This document shows positions 27,771 to 36,854 of a stretch of 64,000 bases of DNA, in pieces. The stretch is taken from contig CAVSDD010000006.1 in NCBI GenBank assembly GCA_963726795.1, positions 620,001-684,000 on the forward strand. Reading direction: 5' to 3'. Source of the DNA: Hyphomicrobium_A sp963726795. Its GTDB lineage: Bacteria; Pseudomonadota; Alphaproteobacteria; Rhizobiales; Hyphomicrobiaceae. Position 1 is the first letter of the stretch. Every line of letters begins with the position of its first letter. The notes under the pieces were generated by a model. It did no database searches and was not told the DNA's origin. It worked only from the letters and a program-made list of their open reading frames with translations. Made by a program: the position numbers and the translations under genes.

Positions 27771-29780
27771 CTATTTCGCGAGCAGGGTGCGAGCGGTTTC
27801 GACGACTTTGTCTGCCGTCAGGCCGAAATACTCAAACAGCTTCGGCGCCGGGGCTGATGCGCCGAAGTCGGACAGGCCGACGAAGCGTCCGTTGCCACCC
27901 AGCCATTCAAACCAACTCTGCGCGACGCCCGCCTCGATCGCGACGCGCGGTGCTGAACCTAGAACCTCGTTCCGATACGCTTCGCTCTGCGCACGAAAAA
28001 GCTCCATGCTCGGCATGGATACGACCGCAGCGCGGACGCCCTGCTTGTCAAGCGCGGCAGCGGCCTCAGCCGCAATTCCGACCTCCGACCCGCTTGCCAT
28101 CAGCGTAACATCGCGTCCGCCTTCGGGGTCAATCAGCACATAAGCCCCCTTCTCGCTCATGTTCTCCGACGTGGAAGATGTGCGCAGGTTCGGCACCGCC
28201 TGCCTCGTCAAGGCGAGGATGGACGGGTTCTGGGTCGATTTCAGCGCGATCTCCCAGCACTCGGCGGTTTCAACACCGTCGGCGGGACGCAGCACCTGCA
28301 AATGCGGCACCGCACGTAGAGACGACAGTTGCTCGATCGGCTGATGCGTCGGGCCATCCTCGCCCAGTCCGATCGAATCATGCGTCATCACATAGACGAC
28401 GCGCTGACGCATAAGCGCCGACAAACGGATCGCCGGCCGGCAGTAATCAGTGAAAATGAGGAACGTGCCACCGTACGGAATGAATCCGCTAAGCGCGAGC
28501 CCGTTCATCTCCGCGGCCATGCCGTGCTCGCGGACGCCGTAGTGGATGTAGTTTCCGGCGAAGCTCTCAGGCGTGATGTCGGTGTGAAGCTTGGTGCGCG
28601 TTCCGTTCGATGGCGTGAGATCCGCGGAGCCGCCGATCAGCTCGGGCAAAACCGGAACAAGACGTTCCAGCGTCATCTGAGACCAGATGCGGGTCGCGCG
28701 CTTCTGCTCGTCGCCGGCGAAGGCGCTCTTGGCTTCGGCGATGGCCTTTGTGACGGCGCCCATGTGGTCCGCACCCGCGGGGCGCTCGAACGCCGTGGCG
28801 GCAGCCGCATTGCTGCCGACTCGCTTTGTCCACGCCGCGCGCTCTTTGGCTCCTTTTGCACCGACTGCACGCCAGGCATCGAGGATGGGCGCAGGGATTT
28901 CGAACGGCGGGTATGGCCAATGCAGCTTCTCGCGCGCGCCCTTGATTTCCTGCTCGCCAAGCGCCTCGCCGTGCGCGGCGGCAGTGCCGGCTTTGGTCGG
29001 CGCGCCATAACCGATGATCGTCTTGCAGGAAATCAACCACGGCCGCGATTGATCGGCGCTCGCTTGTGCGAGCGCGCGCGACACAGCTTTGGGGTCCTGG
29101 CCGTCGATCGCAATCGTGTTCCAGCCGGACGCCTTGAAGCGCATCACCTGGTCGTCGGAAACCGACAAGCTGGTCGACCCGTCGATGGAGATGGAATTGT
29201 TGTCGAACAGTACAATGAGCTTGCCCAGCCGCAGGTGCCCCGCGAGTGAGATTGCCTCGTGGCTGATCCCCTCCATGAGGTCGCCGTCGCCAACGATTGC
29301 AAACGTGTGGTGATCGATGACGTCGCTGCCCAGGCGCGCGTTGTGCATACGCTCGGCAATCGCCATCCCCACCGCATTGGCGATCCCTTGGCCGAGTGGG
29401 CCAGTCGTCGTTTCGATGCCAGGAGAATGCCAATATTCCGGGTGGCCGGCGGTCTTGGAGCCCAACTGCCGAAAATTCTTGAGCTGGCTTATGTCCATTC
29501 CGGGATAGCCGGTCAGGTACAAAAGCGAATAGAGCAGCATCGAGCCGTGGCCTGCTGAAAGCACGAAGCGATCGCGGTTTGGCCACCTCGGATCGGCGGG
29601 GTCGAAACGCAGAGCCTCGCGAAACAATACCGTCGCCACGTCCGCCATGCCCATGGGCATGCCGGGATGGCCCGACTTTGCCGCCTGCACGGCATCCATG
29701 GCGAGCGCGCGGATGGCATTGGCCATCTCCGCGTGCGTGACCGGCTCAGCAATCGTCGCTGTCTCGCGAACCTCGGTCAT
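27771..29780 (-). CDS. tkt: Transketolase
   Basis: 669 residues, full length. Thiamine-diphosphate enzyme of the pentose phosphate or Calvin cycle. The N-terminal domain has SGHPGMPMG, TTTGPLGQGIANAVGMA and the TPP/Mg motif GDGDLMEGISHEA (residues 164-176). The middle domain has YGVREHGMAAEMNG with the conserved Glu, and DSIGLGEDGPTHQPIEQL. A regulator gene of the Cbb type is not in the window, so a role in carbon fixation cannot be claimed. First gene of tkt-pgk-ccdA-thiD. Confidence 0.96.
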   Translation of the reverse strand: MTEVRETATIAEPVTHAEMANAIRALAMDAVQAAKSGHPGMPMGMADVATVLFREALRFDPADPRWPNRDRFVLSAGHGSMLLYSLLYLTGYPGMDISQLKNFRQLGSKTAGHPEYWHSPGIETTTGPLGQGIANAVGMAIAERMHNARLGSDVIDHHTFAIVGDGDLMEGISHEAISLAGHLRLGKLIVLFDNNSISIDGSTSLSVSDDQVMRFKASGWNTIAIDGQDPKAVSRALAQASADQSRPWLISCKTIIGYGAPTKAGTAAAHGEALGEQEIKGAREKLHWPYPPFEIPAPILDAWRAVGAKGAKERAAWTKRVGSNAAAATAFERPAGADHMGAVTKAIAEAKSAFAGDEQKRATRIWSQMTLERLVPVLPELIGGSADLTPSNGTRTKLHTDITPESFAGNYIHYGVREHGMAAEMNGLALSGFIPYGGTFLIFTDYCRPAIRLSALMRQRVVYVMTHDSIGLGEDGPTHQPIEQLSSLRAVPHLQVLRPADGVETAECWEIALKSTQNPSILALTRQAVPNLRTSSTSENMSEKGAYVLIDPEGGRDVTLMASGSEVGIAAEAAAALDKQGVRAAVVSMPSMELFRAQSEAYRNEVLGSAPRVAIEAGVAQSWFEWLGGNGRFVGLSDFGASAPAPKLFEYFGLTADKVVETARTLLAK

Positions 29781-29895
29781 AGGTCGATCCTGTCAGGGCG
29801 GCCGGGCCGCCGGTTGCGGGTTAGCACGGTTTAACGAGGGCCACCGCCCGCGTCTACGCCTGGGACAACCATTGCCAGGGCCAAATTTCGCGCCG

Positions 29896-30795
29896 CTACT
29901 GCTGCGAGAGAAACGCGTTAAGCTCGTCAATGGTTGGCAGTCCCGCGCGGGCGCCAAGCCGGCGGCATTTCAACGCCGACACCGCGGCTGCAATGCGGGC
30001 GCAGTCTACGGCTGAGCCACCTTGGGCCAGGGCCCACGCGAAGGCGCCGTGGAAAGCATCGCCCGCTCCTGTCGTGTCGACGATTTCGCAATCGAACGCC
30101 GGCTGATGGCCGCTATCGCCGTTCGCAGCAATCCAAGAATACCCGCAAGCTCCGCGCGTCACACCCGCATGTGTGACGCCGAGCCGCAGCACGGTCTGCA
30201 AGCGCGCCGCGTCATCGACGTCGGGCGCGAACTCCTCAAGCGCCGGCCCGGAGAATATCGCGTAATCAGCGAGACACAGAAATTCCTGCAGCACGCCACC
30301 TCCACCCAAATCGGCATCGAGCAACGTCGGCACGCCCTTGGCGCGCGCGGCTGTGAAAGCATCGCGCGTGCCCTCGACCCATCGCAGATCGCTCACCACC
30401 CCGGCGGAGCCATCGATCCGATCGAGCGGCAGCCAGCTTGAGTCCATCGACATGGCGTGGTCGCGCTCGCCGATGATCAACCGGTCCCCCTTGCCATCGA
30501 CGATCACGGCGGAGGTGGAGGAGCGCGCGCCCTCGTGCACCTTCACGTGGCTCACGTCGACGCCTTCAGTGGCGAGGAAGGCACGAATGCGCTCGCCCGC
30601 GGCGTCCGCTCCGGTGCGGCTCCACAGCTCGACAGTTCCGCCCAGCTTTGCAATCGCGGCCGCTGCATTCGCGGCCATGCCGCCGCCGCTCTCGATGTGC
30701 TCGAGCGAACGCACCTTCGTGGGCGTGGCCGGAAATTCCTCGATGCGATAAACGTGGTCCAGCGCCGCATGCCCGACGCATATGATTGGCCTCAA
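29896..30795 (-). CDS. PfkB/ribokinase-family carbohydrate kinase
   Basis: 299 residues. The N-terminal GGGMAANAAAAIAKLG and the C-terminal IVDTTGAGDAFHGAFAWAL (catalytic Asp in GAGD) are the two PfkB signatures. The substrate sugar cannot be told; sulfofructose, ribose and adenosine kinases all belong here. The start is TTG 30793-30795, overlapping the TGA of the upstream antiporter gene as TTGA, with AGGAG eight bases upstream. This points to translational coupling with the Kef gene. Confidence 0.88.
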   Translation of the reverse strand: MRPIICVGHAALDHVYRIEEFPATPTKVRSLEHIESGGGMAANAAAAIAKLGGTVELWSRTGADAAGERIRAFLATEGVDVSHVKVHEGARSSTSAVIVDGKGDRLIIGERDHAMSMDSSWLPLDRIDGSAGVVSDLRWVEGTRDAFTAARAKGVPTLLDADLGGGGVLQEFLCLADYAIFSGPALEEFAPDVDDAARLQTVLRLGVTHAGVTRGACGYSWIAANGDSGHQPAFDCEIVDTTGAGDAFHGAFAWALAQGGSAVDCARIAAAVSALKCRRLGARAGLPTIDELNAFLSQQ

Positions 30796-32615
30796 CGCGC
30801 GTTCTCCTGCGCAGATTCCCGCAAGCGTGCCTCCTCGGCGGCATCATCCTCGAACAGCTTCTCAAGCGTTTTGACGTCGCTGCGTGCGCGCTCGCGCAGC
30901 TTTTCGAGATCACTGGCGTGCTGGTAATCCTCAACCAAGCGGCGCTCGTCGTGGATTCTGAAAGTCTTGGTGACACGCTCAGCCTCACGCTCAGGAACAC
31001 CCAGCCCCTTCAAAAGTTGCTTCGTCACGTCAATTGCCGAAAGTAGCGTTTCACGTTGCAGGTAGGTGACGCCGATATCGAGCAGGCGGTGGGCGTGCGC
31101 GCGGTTGCGAGCGCGCGCATAGATCGGCAGATTGGGATACGTGCTTTTGACGACCTCGGCGGCGCGCACCGATGCCTCAACATCGTCGATTGCCAGTACG
31201 AACGCGCGGGCGCGGTGTGCATCAGCCGCGTCGAGGATGTCAGGTCGGCTCGCGTCGCCGTAGAAAGCCTGGCTGCCGAAGCGGCGCACGAACTCTACCT
31301 GCTCGGCGTCGATATCGAGCGCGGTGAATGGAATGTGGCGCGCCCGCAAGGTCCGCGCGATGATCTGCCCGAAGCGGCCGAAGCCGGCGATGATGACGTG
31401 GCCGTCGTTGTCAGGCGGCGTATCGTAGGCGGGCGACGATTTCTTCACGCGCCGGGAAAGCAGCTGCTCGACTTTGAGCAAGAGCGGCGTCGTTGCCATC
31501 GACAACGTGACGACGATGCTGACAAGCTCGGTCGTCCCCCACGAGAGCGCGCCAACCGAAAAGCCGACCGTTGCGAGCACGAATGCGAACTCGCCGCCCT
31601 GGGCAAGCGCCAGACCCAGCCGGCGTGCTGGACCAGGGTCCAGGCCTTGCCAGCGCCCGAGCACGTAAAGGACACCAGCCTTGATGGCGACGAGCCCGAC
31701 AACGAGTGCGAGGATGCGGCCCGGCTCCTGCAGCAACAGCCGCAGATCGATCGTCATCCCGATCGCCGTGAAGAAGAGGCCCAGCAGCAGGCCCTCGAAC
31801 GGCTGAATGTCGGCCTCGAGCTGATGGCGGTAGGACGATTCAGACAGCAGCGCGCCAGCGATGAATGCGCCGAGCGATGCCGGGACGCCGGCCTGCTGCA
31901 TCAGGATCGCGAATCCCACGACGGTCAAAAGCGCCGTTGCCGTCATCGCTTCCTTGACGCGCGCGAGTGCAACAAGCCGCACGAAGTGATCGAGGAGATA
32001 GTGTCCGGCGACGACGACCACGGCGATGATAGCAAGACCACGCAGACCGGCGAGAAGGTCCATGCTCGGGACGCTCTGCGCACCGGGCCCGGCTATCGCA
32101 AACAGCGGGGCGAGTGCAATGAGAGGTACCGCGGCAAGATCCTGGAACAGCAGGACCGCGAAGCCGAGCCGCCCATGGCGCGTATTCAGATCGCCCGTCT
32201 CCTCCATCACCTGCAACGCGAATGCCGTCGACGATAGCGCCAACGCGAATCCGACGAACACCGCCGTCTGCCACGGCAGACCGAGCGCCAGCGCGGCCAA
32301 TGCGAGAATAAGCCCCGTGATTACGACCTGCGCGCTGCCGAGGCCGAAAACGGCGTTGCGCATCGCCCACAGGCGCTTGGGGCGCAGTTCCAGCCCGATG
32401 ACGAACAGGAGCAACACGATGCCGAACTCGGCGAAGTCGAGAATCTCCTTGGCTTCGTAGTCGGAGAAAACCCACCCGATCGTGGATGGGCCAAGCAGCA
32501 TACCGGCGGCGAGATAGCCCAAGGCGCTGCCAATGCCGAGCCAGCGTGCCAGCGGCGCCGCAATGGCAAGTGCCGCGAGCAGAACCGCGGTCTCCTGCAA
32601 CGTAACGCCGGGCAT
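30792..32615 (-). CDS. Kef-type K+/H+ antiporter (CPA2) with RCK domain
   Basis: 607 residues. Twelve or so membrane helices (about 1-380) carry GIGSALGYLAAGMLLGPS, FGIVLLLFVIGLELRPKR and FALALSSTAFALQVMEE. A cytosolic TrkA-N/RCK domain follows with HVIIAGFGRFGQIIARTL (Rossmann GxGxxG near residue 405). The C-terminus is charged and helical. Homologues export K+ in exchange for H+ and protect against electrophiles when glutathione is depleted. The start ATG 32615 has AGGAG upstream. No KefF/KefG ancillary flavoprotein gene is adjacent; instead the PfkB kinase follows. Confidence 0.92.
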   Translation of the reverse strand: MPGVTLQETAVLLAALAIAAPLARWLGIGSALGYLAAGMLLGPSTIGWVFSDYEAKEILDFAEFGIVLLLFVIGLELRPKRLWAMRNAVFGLGSAQVVITGLILALAALALGLPWQTAVFVGFALALSSTAFALQVMEETGDLNTRHGRLGFAVLLFQDLAAVPLIALAPLFAIAGPGAQSVPSMDLLAGLRGLAIIAVVVVAGHYLLDHFVRLVALARVKEAMTATALLTVVGFAILMQQAGVPASLGAFIAGALLSESSYRHQLEADIQPFEGLLLGLFFTAIGMTIDLRLLLQEPGRILALVVGLVAIKAGVLYVLGRWQGLDPGPARRLGLALAQGGEFAFVLATVGFSVGALSWGTTELVSIVVTLSMATTPLLLKVEQLLSRRVKKSSPAYDTPPDNDGHVIIAGFGRFGQIIARTLRARHIPFTALDIDAEQVEFVRRFGSQAFYGDASRPDILDAADAHRARAFVLAIDDVEASVRAAEVVKSTYPNLPIYARARNRAHAHRLLDIGVTYLQRETLLSAIDVTKQLLKGLGVPEREAERVTKTFRIHDERRLVEDYQHASDLEKLRERARSDVKTLEKLFEDDAAEEARLRESAQENAR

Positions 32616-32801
32616 TCTCGACTATCTCCTCTCACGAATTTATGCGGCGGACCTCTGCGTCCTAACTCCACGCGCTCACTAACTCGCAATCCACCTCAGC
32701 GAATCTCCGCGCTTCAGCGTTGCGTAACCTTAACGCGGCGTTAATCGGTCTTTCAATATCGTGAAGGCATCCATCTCGGCCACAGCAAAGGGGCTTGCGC
32801 A

Positions 32802-33041
32802 ATGTCTTTCGATCTCGTCACGCGTACGTTTGGGGTCCTCGCCTGCCTGTACACCGTCGCCTATTTCATCACCACCATGAGCGTGTCGGCACTCAACGCA
32901 GTGACCTACAGCTCCGGCCCCACGTGCAGCTCGTCGGGATGCGTCAGCATTGCGCGGCATGAGCGGCTCTTGCCTGGTCAGGGACGCGAGGGGGATGGCG
33001 AGCCGATCTGGATCGCAGCCTCTTGGCTGCAGAACAACTAA
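32802..33041 (+). CDS. Small hypothetical protein with one membrane helix
   Basis: 79 residues from ATG 32802, with AAGGGG six bases upstream. Residues 9-27 (FGVLACLYTVAYFITT) are hydrophobic; the rest is polar with a CSSSGC pair. No family recognised. It is isolated between two minus-strand genes, and its coding status rests mainly on the ribosome-binding site and the N-terminal helix. Confidence 0.5.
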   Translation: MSFDLVTRTFGVLACLYTVAYFITTMSVSALNAVTYSSGPTCSSSGCVSIARHERLLPGQGREGDGEPIWIAASWLQNN

Positions 33042-33061
33042 GCCGACGTAGCCAAAGCCAT

Positions 33062-33937
33062 TTAAGGCTGCACGACGCGGCGGGATCGGGCCTGCCGCTT
33101 GGTGAGCGTATCGATCTCCTGCAGCTCCGCCATCAAGGGCTCGAACTGAGAAAGCGGCAGCATGTTCGGCCCGTCCGACGGCGCGCGGTCCGGCTCCTCG
33201 TGGGTCTCGATGAAGAGTCCCGCGACGCCGACCGCGACTGCCGCGCGCGCCAGCACCGGCACATAGCGTCGGTCGCCGCCTGAACTCGTCCCCTGCCCGC
33301 CCGGCTGCTGCACCGCGTGCGTTGCATCGAAAATCACAGGGCAGCCCAGCTCCGCCATGATCGGTAGACCGCGCATATCGACGACGAGCGTGTTGTAGCC
33401 GAACGATGATCCGCGCTCGGTCGCAAGCACGTTGGGATTTCCCGAAGCGACGATTTTGGCGACGACATTTTTCATGTCCCACGGCGCGAGGAATTGCCCC
33501 TTCTTGACCTTGATCACGCGGTCCGTCTTTGCGGCCGCGACGAGCAGGTCTGTCTGGCGGCAAAGGAATGCCGGAATCTGCAGAACATCCACGACGGGCG
33601 CCAACAAAGCGCACTGACCCGGCTCGTGCACGTCAGTGACAATTGGAAGCTGCAAGGTCTCGCGGATTTCCGCGAACACGGCCAGTGCCGCCTCAAGGCC
33701 GATGCCACGCCGGCCGGTCAGCGAAGTGCGGTTGGCCTTGTCGAATGATGTCTTGTAGATCAGCCCTATACCAAGCCGCGCGGCGATCTCTTTGAGGGCT
33801 GCTGCCATCTCCAAGGCGTGCGCGCGGCTCTCCATCTGACAGGGGCCGGCGAACACCGCGATCGGCGCGTCGTTGGAAATCGTCACCGCGCCCACACGCA
33901 CGGTGAAATTTGGCTTCAAGGGGTCATGCTTGCTCAT
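33062..33937 (-). CDS. kdsA: 3-deoxy-8-phosphooctulonate (KDO-8-P) synthase
   Basis: 291 residues, TIM barrel. Condenses phosphoenolpyruvate with arabinose 5-phosphate to make the KDO precursor of lipopolysaccharide inner core. Motifs: AVFAGPCQMESRAHAL, IYKTSFDKANRTS, IVTDVHEPGQC, KVKKGQFLAPWDM, FDATHAVQQPGG. The Asn of KANRTS and the Cys of GPCQMES are present, so it could be a metal-dependent or independent type; I did not decide. Normal length. Confidence 0.96.
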   Translation of the reverse strand: MSKHDPLKPNFTVRVGAVTISNDAPIAVFAGPCQMESRAHALEMAAALKEIAARLGIGLIYKTSFDKANRTSLTGRRGIGLEAALAVFAEIRETLQLPIVTDVHEPGQCALLAPVVDVLQIPAFLCRQTDLLVAAAKTDRVIKVKKGQFLAPWDMKNVVAKIVASGNPNVLATERGSSFGYNTLVVDMRGLPIMAELGCPVIFDATHAVQQPGGQGTSSGGDRRYVPVLARAAVAVGVAGLFIETHEEPDRAPSDGPNMLPLSQFEPLMAELQEIDTLTKRQARSRRVVQP

Positions 33938-33977
33938 GCTGCCTTATAGCATGCGCACTTCGAGGAGATGTGCAAAT

Positions 33978-34001
33978 GGCCGCGCCTTTAGAGCGCGGCC
34001 A
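33978..34001 (-). terminator. Possible terminator after the GlsB-like gene
   Basis: Inverted repeat GGCCGCGC / GCGCGGCC (8 bp, 8-base interval), 26 bases beyond the stop of the GlsB-like gene. On the minus strand it is followed only by ATTTGC, so termination would be weak. Confidence 0.5.
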
Positions 34002-34026
34002 TGACAGCGTTAAAAAGCGACAGCCG

Positions 34027-34284
34027 CTACGCCACGCGGCGCACGAGGCCAATTACCACAAGCAGAATAATCGCGCCGAGCGTTGCGGAAACGATGGCCG
34101 AGAGGATGCCTTCCAATGGCAGGAAACCCGGGAAGAGCCAGCCCCCGATGAACGCGCCGATGACGCCGACGACGATGTTGCCGACCAATCCGAAGCCATA
34201 GCCTTTGACGATCTGTCCGGCTAGCCATCCGGCAATGGCGCCGATGATAAGCAAGATTATGAGTGCTTGAAGATCCATGTGCAT
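34027..34284 (-). CDS. GlsB/YeaQ/YmgE-family stress-response membrane protein
   Basis: 85 residues, three membrane helices. The family glycine pattern is clear: IIGAIAGWLAGQIVKGYGFG, then GNIVVGVIGAFIGGWLF, then ATLGAIILLVVIGLVRR. Members are called transglycosylase-associated proteins but lack an enzymatic domain; they are often induced by envelope or osmotic stress. The start at 34284 follows GGGGAGCAGG; an ATG two codons later is equally likely. Confidence 0.9.
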   Translation of the reverse strand: MHMDLQALIILLIIGAIAGWLAGQIVKGYGFGLVGNIVVGVIGAFIGGWLFPGFLPLEGILSAIVSATLGAIILLVVIGLVRRVA

Positions 34285-34460
34285 GTGCCTGCTCCCCTGA
34301 ATTGTTTGTGCTCGTTGACGCCGCGGACTTACGCCGCAGTCGCACGAAGGAGAATACTACGCGCAGCCAGCCTTCGTCTGCCGATTATCGGCCGATTCGG
34401 CGGACGCCGCGGTTCTCAGGACGCGGAAACAGGTGCTCCTTTTTATGGTGCAGTGCGCCA

Positions 34461-34513
34461 AGAAAAACACCCGTCGGGAAGCCGGGGCTTGCGCCCGGCC
34501 ACCGCGACGGGTT
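34461..34513 (-). terminator. Rho-independent terminator of the PII gene
   Basis: On the minus strand an outer stem ACCCGTCG / CGACGGGT encloses a second GC-rich hairpin (GCCGGG...CCCGGC), then runs into GTTTTTCTT. It starts about 10 bases after the PII stop, so the PII gene is transcribed alone. Confidence 0.88.
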
Positions 34514-34523
34514 GCAGACAACC

Positions 34524-34862
34524 TCACAGCGCGGCCTCGGCCAATTCACCGGTCCGGATGCGCATCAGCTGCTCAATCGGGGAAACAAAGATCTTGCCGT
34601 CGCCAATCGCGCCGGTGTTCGCGGCCTGACGGATCGCATTGATCACGCTGGCAGACTGAGCGTCGGCAACTGCGACCTCGATCTTCACCTTGGGAAGCAG
34701 GTTCACCGTGTACTCCGCGCCGCGGTAGACTTCGGTGTGCCCCTTCTGCCGGCCGAACCCTTTGACCTCGGTGACGGTCATCCCGTTGATGCCAAGCTTG
34801 GTCAGGGCGTTGCGCACTTCGTCGAGCTTGAATGGTTTGATAATCGCGGTGATGAGCTTCAT
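34524..34862 (-). CDS. Nitrogen regulatory PII protein (GlnB/GlnK)
   Basis: 112 residues, full length. Trimeric sensor of 2-oxoglutarate and ATP/ADP that controls nitrogen assimilation. MKLITAIIKPFKLDEVRNAL at the N-terminus; the T-loop with FGRQKGHTEVYRGAEYTVNL has the uridylylation Tyr in RGAEY; the C-terminus has GKIFVSPIEQLMRIRTGE. GlnB and GlnK cannot be told apart reliably here. glnA and amtB, the usual neighbours, are both missing. A possible sigma-54 site lies about 70 bases upstream. Confidence 0.95.
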   Translation of the reverse strand: MKLITAIIKPFKLDEVRNALTKLGINGMTVTEVKGFGRQKGHTEVYRGAEYTVNLLPKVKIEVAVADAQSASVINAIRQAANTGAIGDGKIFVSPIEQLMRIRTGELAEAAL

Positions 34863-34930
34863 GGGCGTATCTCCTTTGTCTCGCCCGCTGCTCTCAGGCA
34901 GCTGGCCTATGGTTAACACCCGCAGACGCA

Positions 34931-34947
34931 CTCAAAAGCCGTGCCAG
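34931..34947 (-). promoter_or_regulatory. Candidate sigma-54 promoter upstream of the PII gene
   Basis: The minus strand reads CTGGCACGGCTTTTGAG. TGGCACG matches the -24 element exactly. The -12 element would be TTGA where the consensus has TTGC, so GA replaces the nearly invariant GC. Distance to the PII start is about 70 bases. NtrC-regulated PII genes use such promoters, which makes the site plausible, but the -12 mismatch keeps confidence low. Confidence 0.3.
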
Positions 34948-35124
34948 AAGCTGAAACGTCAGATCAAGTCGTTGATCGCGAATACTTAAAGCAAGATCGC
35001 AAGTTCATTTGCGTGGTGCGTGTGAAGCCTTCAAGCGCGCGCATGCACATAATTCGTGCACGCAACTGGCGAGCAAACGTGATGGCGACCGCACCGCAGC
35101 GGCGAAAATTGCGCTGCACCACTG

Positions 35125-36753
35125 CTACACGAGACGGCTCTGCTCCACCGCAGCGGCAACAAACGAAGCAAACAACGGATGCGGCTCGAACGGGCGGCTC
35201 TTCAGCTCGGGATGATACTGAACGCCGATGAACCACGGATGTTCGGGATACTCGATCGTCTCCGGCAGCAGCCCGTCCGGTGACAGTCCCGCGAATCTGA
35301 GGCCGGCCGCCTCCAGCCGCTCGCGGTAAGCCGTGTTGACCTCGTAGCGGTGGCGATGGCGTTCGAAAATTTGCGTCGTGCCGTAAATGTCCGCGATTTT
35401 ACTTCCTTTGGCGAGCTCCGCCGGATACGCGCCAAGACGCATCGTGCCCCCGAGGTCGCCATCCTGACGCCGGCGCTCGAGCTCGTTGCCGCGCATCCAT
35501 TCCGTCATCAGGCCGATGACGGGCTCCGGAGTGGGACCGAACTCGGTTGAGTTGGCGCGCGGCAGATTGGCAAGATTGCGCGCCGCCTCGAGGCACGCCA
35601 TCTGCATGCCGAAGCAGATGCCGAAATAGGGCACGTTGCGCTCGCGCGCGAACTTCGCAGCGAGGATTTTCCCTTCCGATCCGCGCTCGCCAAAACCGCC
35701 CGGCACCAGAATGCCGTTAACGCCTTCCAGATAGGGGGCCGGATCCTCGCGCTCGAAGATTTCCAATTCGATCCACGCAAGCTTGACCCTCACCCGGTTG
35801 GCAATGCCGCCGTGGAAGAGCGCCTCGTTCAGCGATTTGTAGGCGTCTTTGAGGCCGGTGTACTTGCCCACGACAGCAATGGTCACCTCGCCCTCGGGCG
35901 TGGCGATCGCGCGCGTTATCGTTTCCCATCGCGACAGGTCAGGCTTGGGAGCGCCGCTGATCGCGAATGCACTCAGCACCTGCTCATCCAGTCCTTCATG
36001 GTGATAGGCGAGCGGCACCTCGTAGATCGACGGCACATCGAGCGCCTGGATCACCGCTTCCTCGCGCACGTTGCAGAAAAGCGCGATCTTGCGCCGCTCC
36101 GTTGCGGGCACCTCACGGTCGGAACGGCAGAGAAGGATATTGGGCTGGATGCCGATCGAGCGCAGCTCTTTCACGGAGTGCTGGGTTGGCTTGGTCTTGA
36201 GCTCGCCTGCCGATGGAATGAATGGAACGAGCGTAAGATGGATGAAGATGGAGGATCCGCGCGGGAGCTCGTTGCCCAGCTGGCGGATCGCTTCAAAAAA
36301 CGGCAATCCCTCGATGTCGCCGACCGTGCCGCCGATTTCGACCAGTACGAAATCGACGTCCTCGTTCCCGCTGGCGACGAAGTCCTTGATGGCATCCGTT
36401 ACGTGCGGGATGACCTGAACGGTGCCGCCGAGATAGGCGCCGCGACGTTCCTTGGCGAGGATGTCCTGATAGATCCGCCCGGTCGTGATGTTGTCCGTCT
36501 TGCGCGCGGGCACACCCGTGAAGCGTTCGTAGTGCCCAAGATCGAGATCAGTCTCGGCTCCGTCATCCGTGACGAAAACCTCCCCATGCTGATAGGGGCT
36601 CATCGTACCGGGATCGACGTTCAGGTAGGGGTCGAGCTTGCGCAGCCGGACTGAATAGCCGCGGGCCTGCAAGAGCGCGCCAAGAGCCGCGGACGCCAAA
36701 CCTTTGCCAAGGGAGGACACCACGCCGCCGGTAATGAAGATGTACCGCTGCAT
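35125..36753 (-). CDS. pyrG: CTP synthase
   Basis: 542 residues, normal length. Makes CTP from UTP, ATP and glutamine. The N-terminal synthetase domain has FITGGVVSSLGKGLASAAL (P-loop-like) and LNVDPGTMSPYQHGEVFVTD. The C-terminal class I glutaminase has PYFGICFGMQMACLEAARN with the catalytic Cys and GVQYHPELKSRPFEPHPLF with the catalytic His. Order pyrG next to secG and tpiA is common in Hyphomicrobiales, with kdsA and eno usually close by; eno is not in this window. Confidence 0.97.
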   Translation of the reverse strand: MQRYIFITGGVVSSLGKGLASAALGALLQARGYSVRLRKLDPYLNVDPGTMSPYQHGEVFVTDDGAETDLDLGHYERFTGVPARKTDNITTGRIYQDILAKERRGAYLGGTVQVIPHVTDAIKDFVASGNEDVDFVLVEIGGTVGDIEGLPFFEAIRQLGNELPRGSSIFIHLTLVPFIPSAGELKTKPTQHSVKELRSIGIQPNILLCRSDREVPATERRKIALFCNVREEAVIQALDVPSIYEVPLAYHHEGLDEQVLSAFAISGAPKPDLSRWETITRAIATPEGEVTIAVVGKYTGLKDAYKSLNEALFHGGIANRVRVKLAWIELEIFEREDPAPYLEGVNGILVPGGFGERGSEGKILAAKFARERNVPYFGICFGMQMACLEAARNLANLPRANSTEFGPTPEPVIGLMTEWMRGNELERRRQDGDLGGTMRLGAYPAELAKGSKIADIYGTTQIFERHRHRYEVNTAYRERLEAAGLRFAGLSPDGLLPETIEYPEHPWFIGVQYHPELKSRPFEPHPLFASFVAAAVEQSRLV

Positions 36754-36854
36754 GGGCCTTGAGGCTTACACGAAGGTCGTTGCAATTCGAAGCGTCTTTA
36801 TCGCCTCATCCCCGATCGCGGTAAACAACCTCTCACGGGAAAAGGCAAGAGCCG

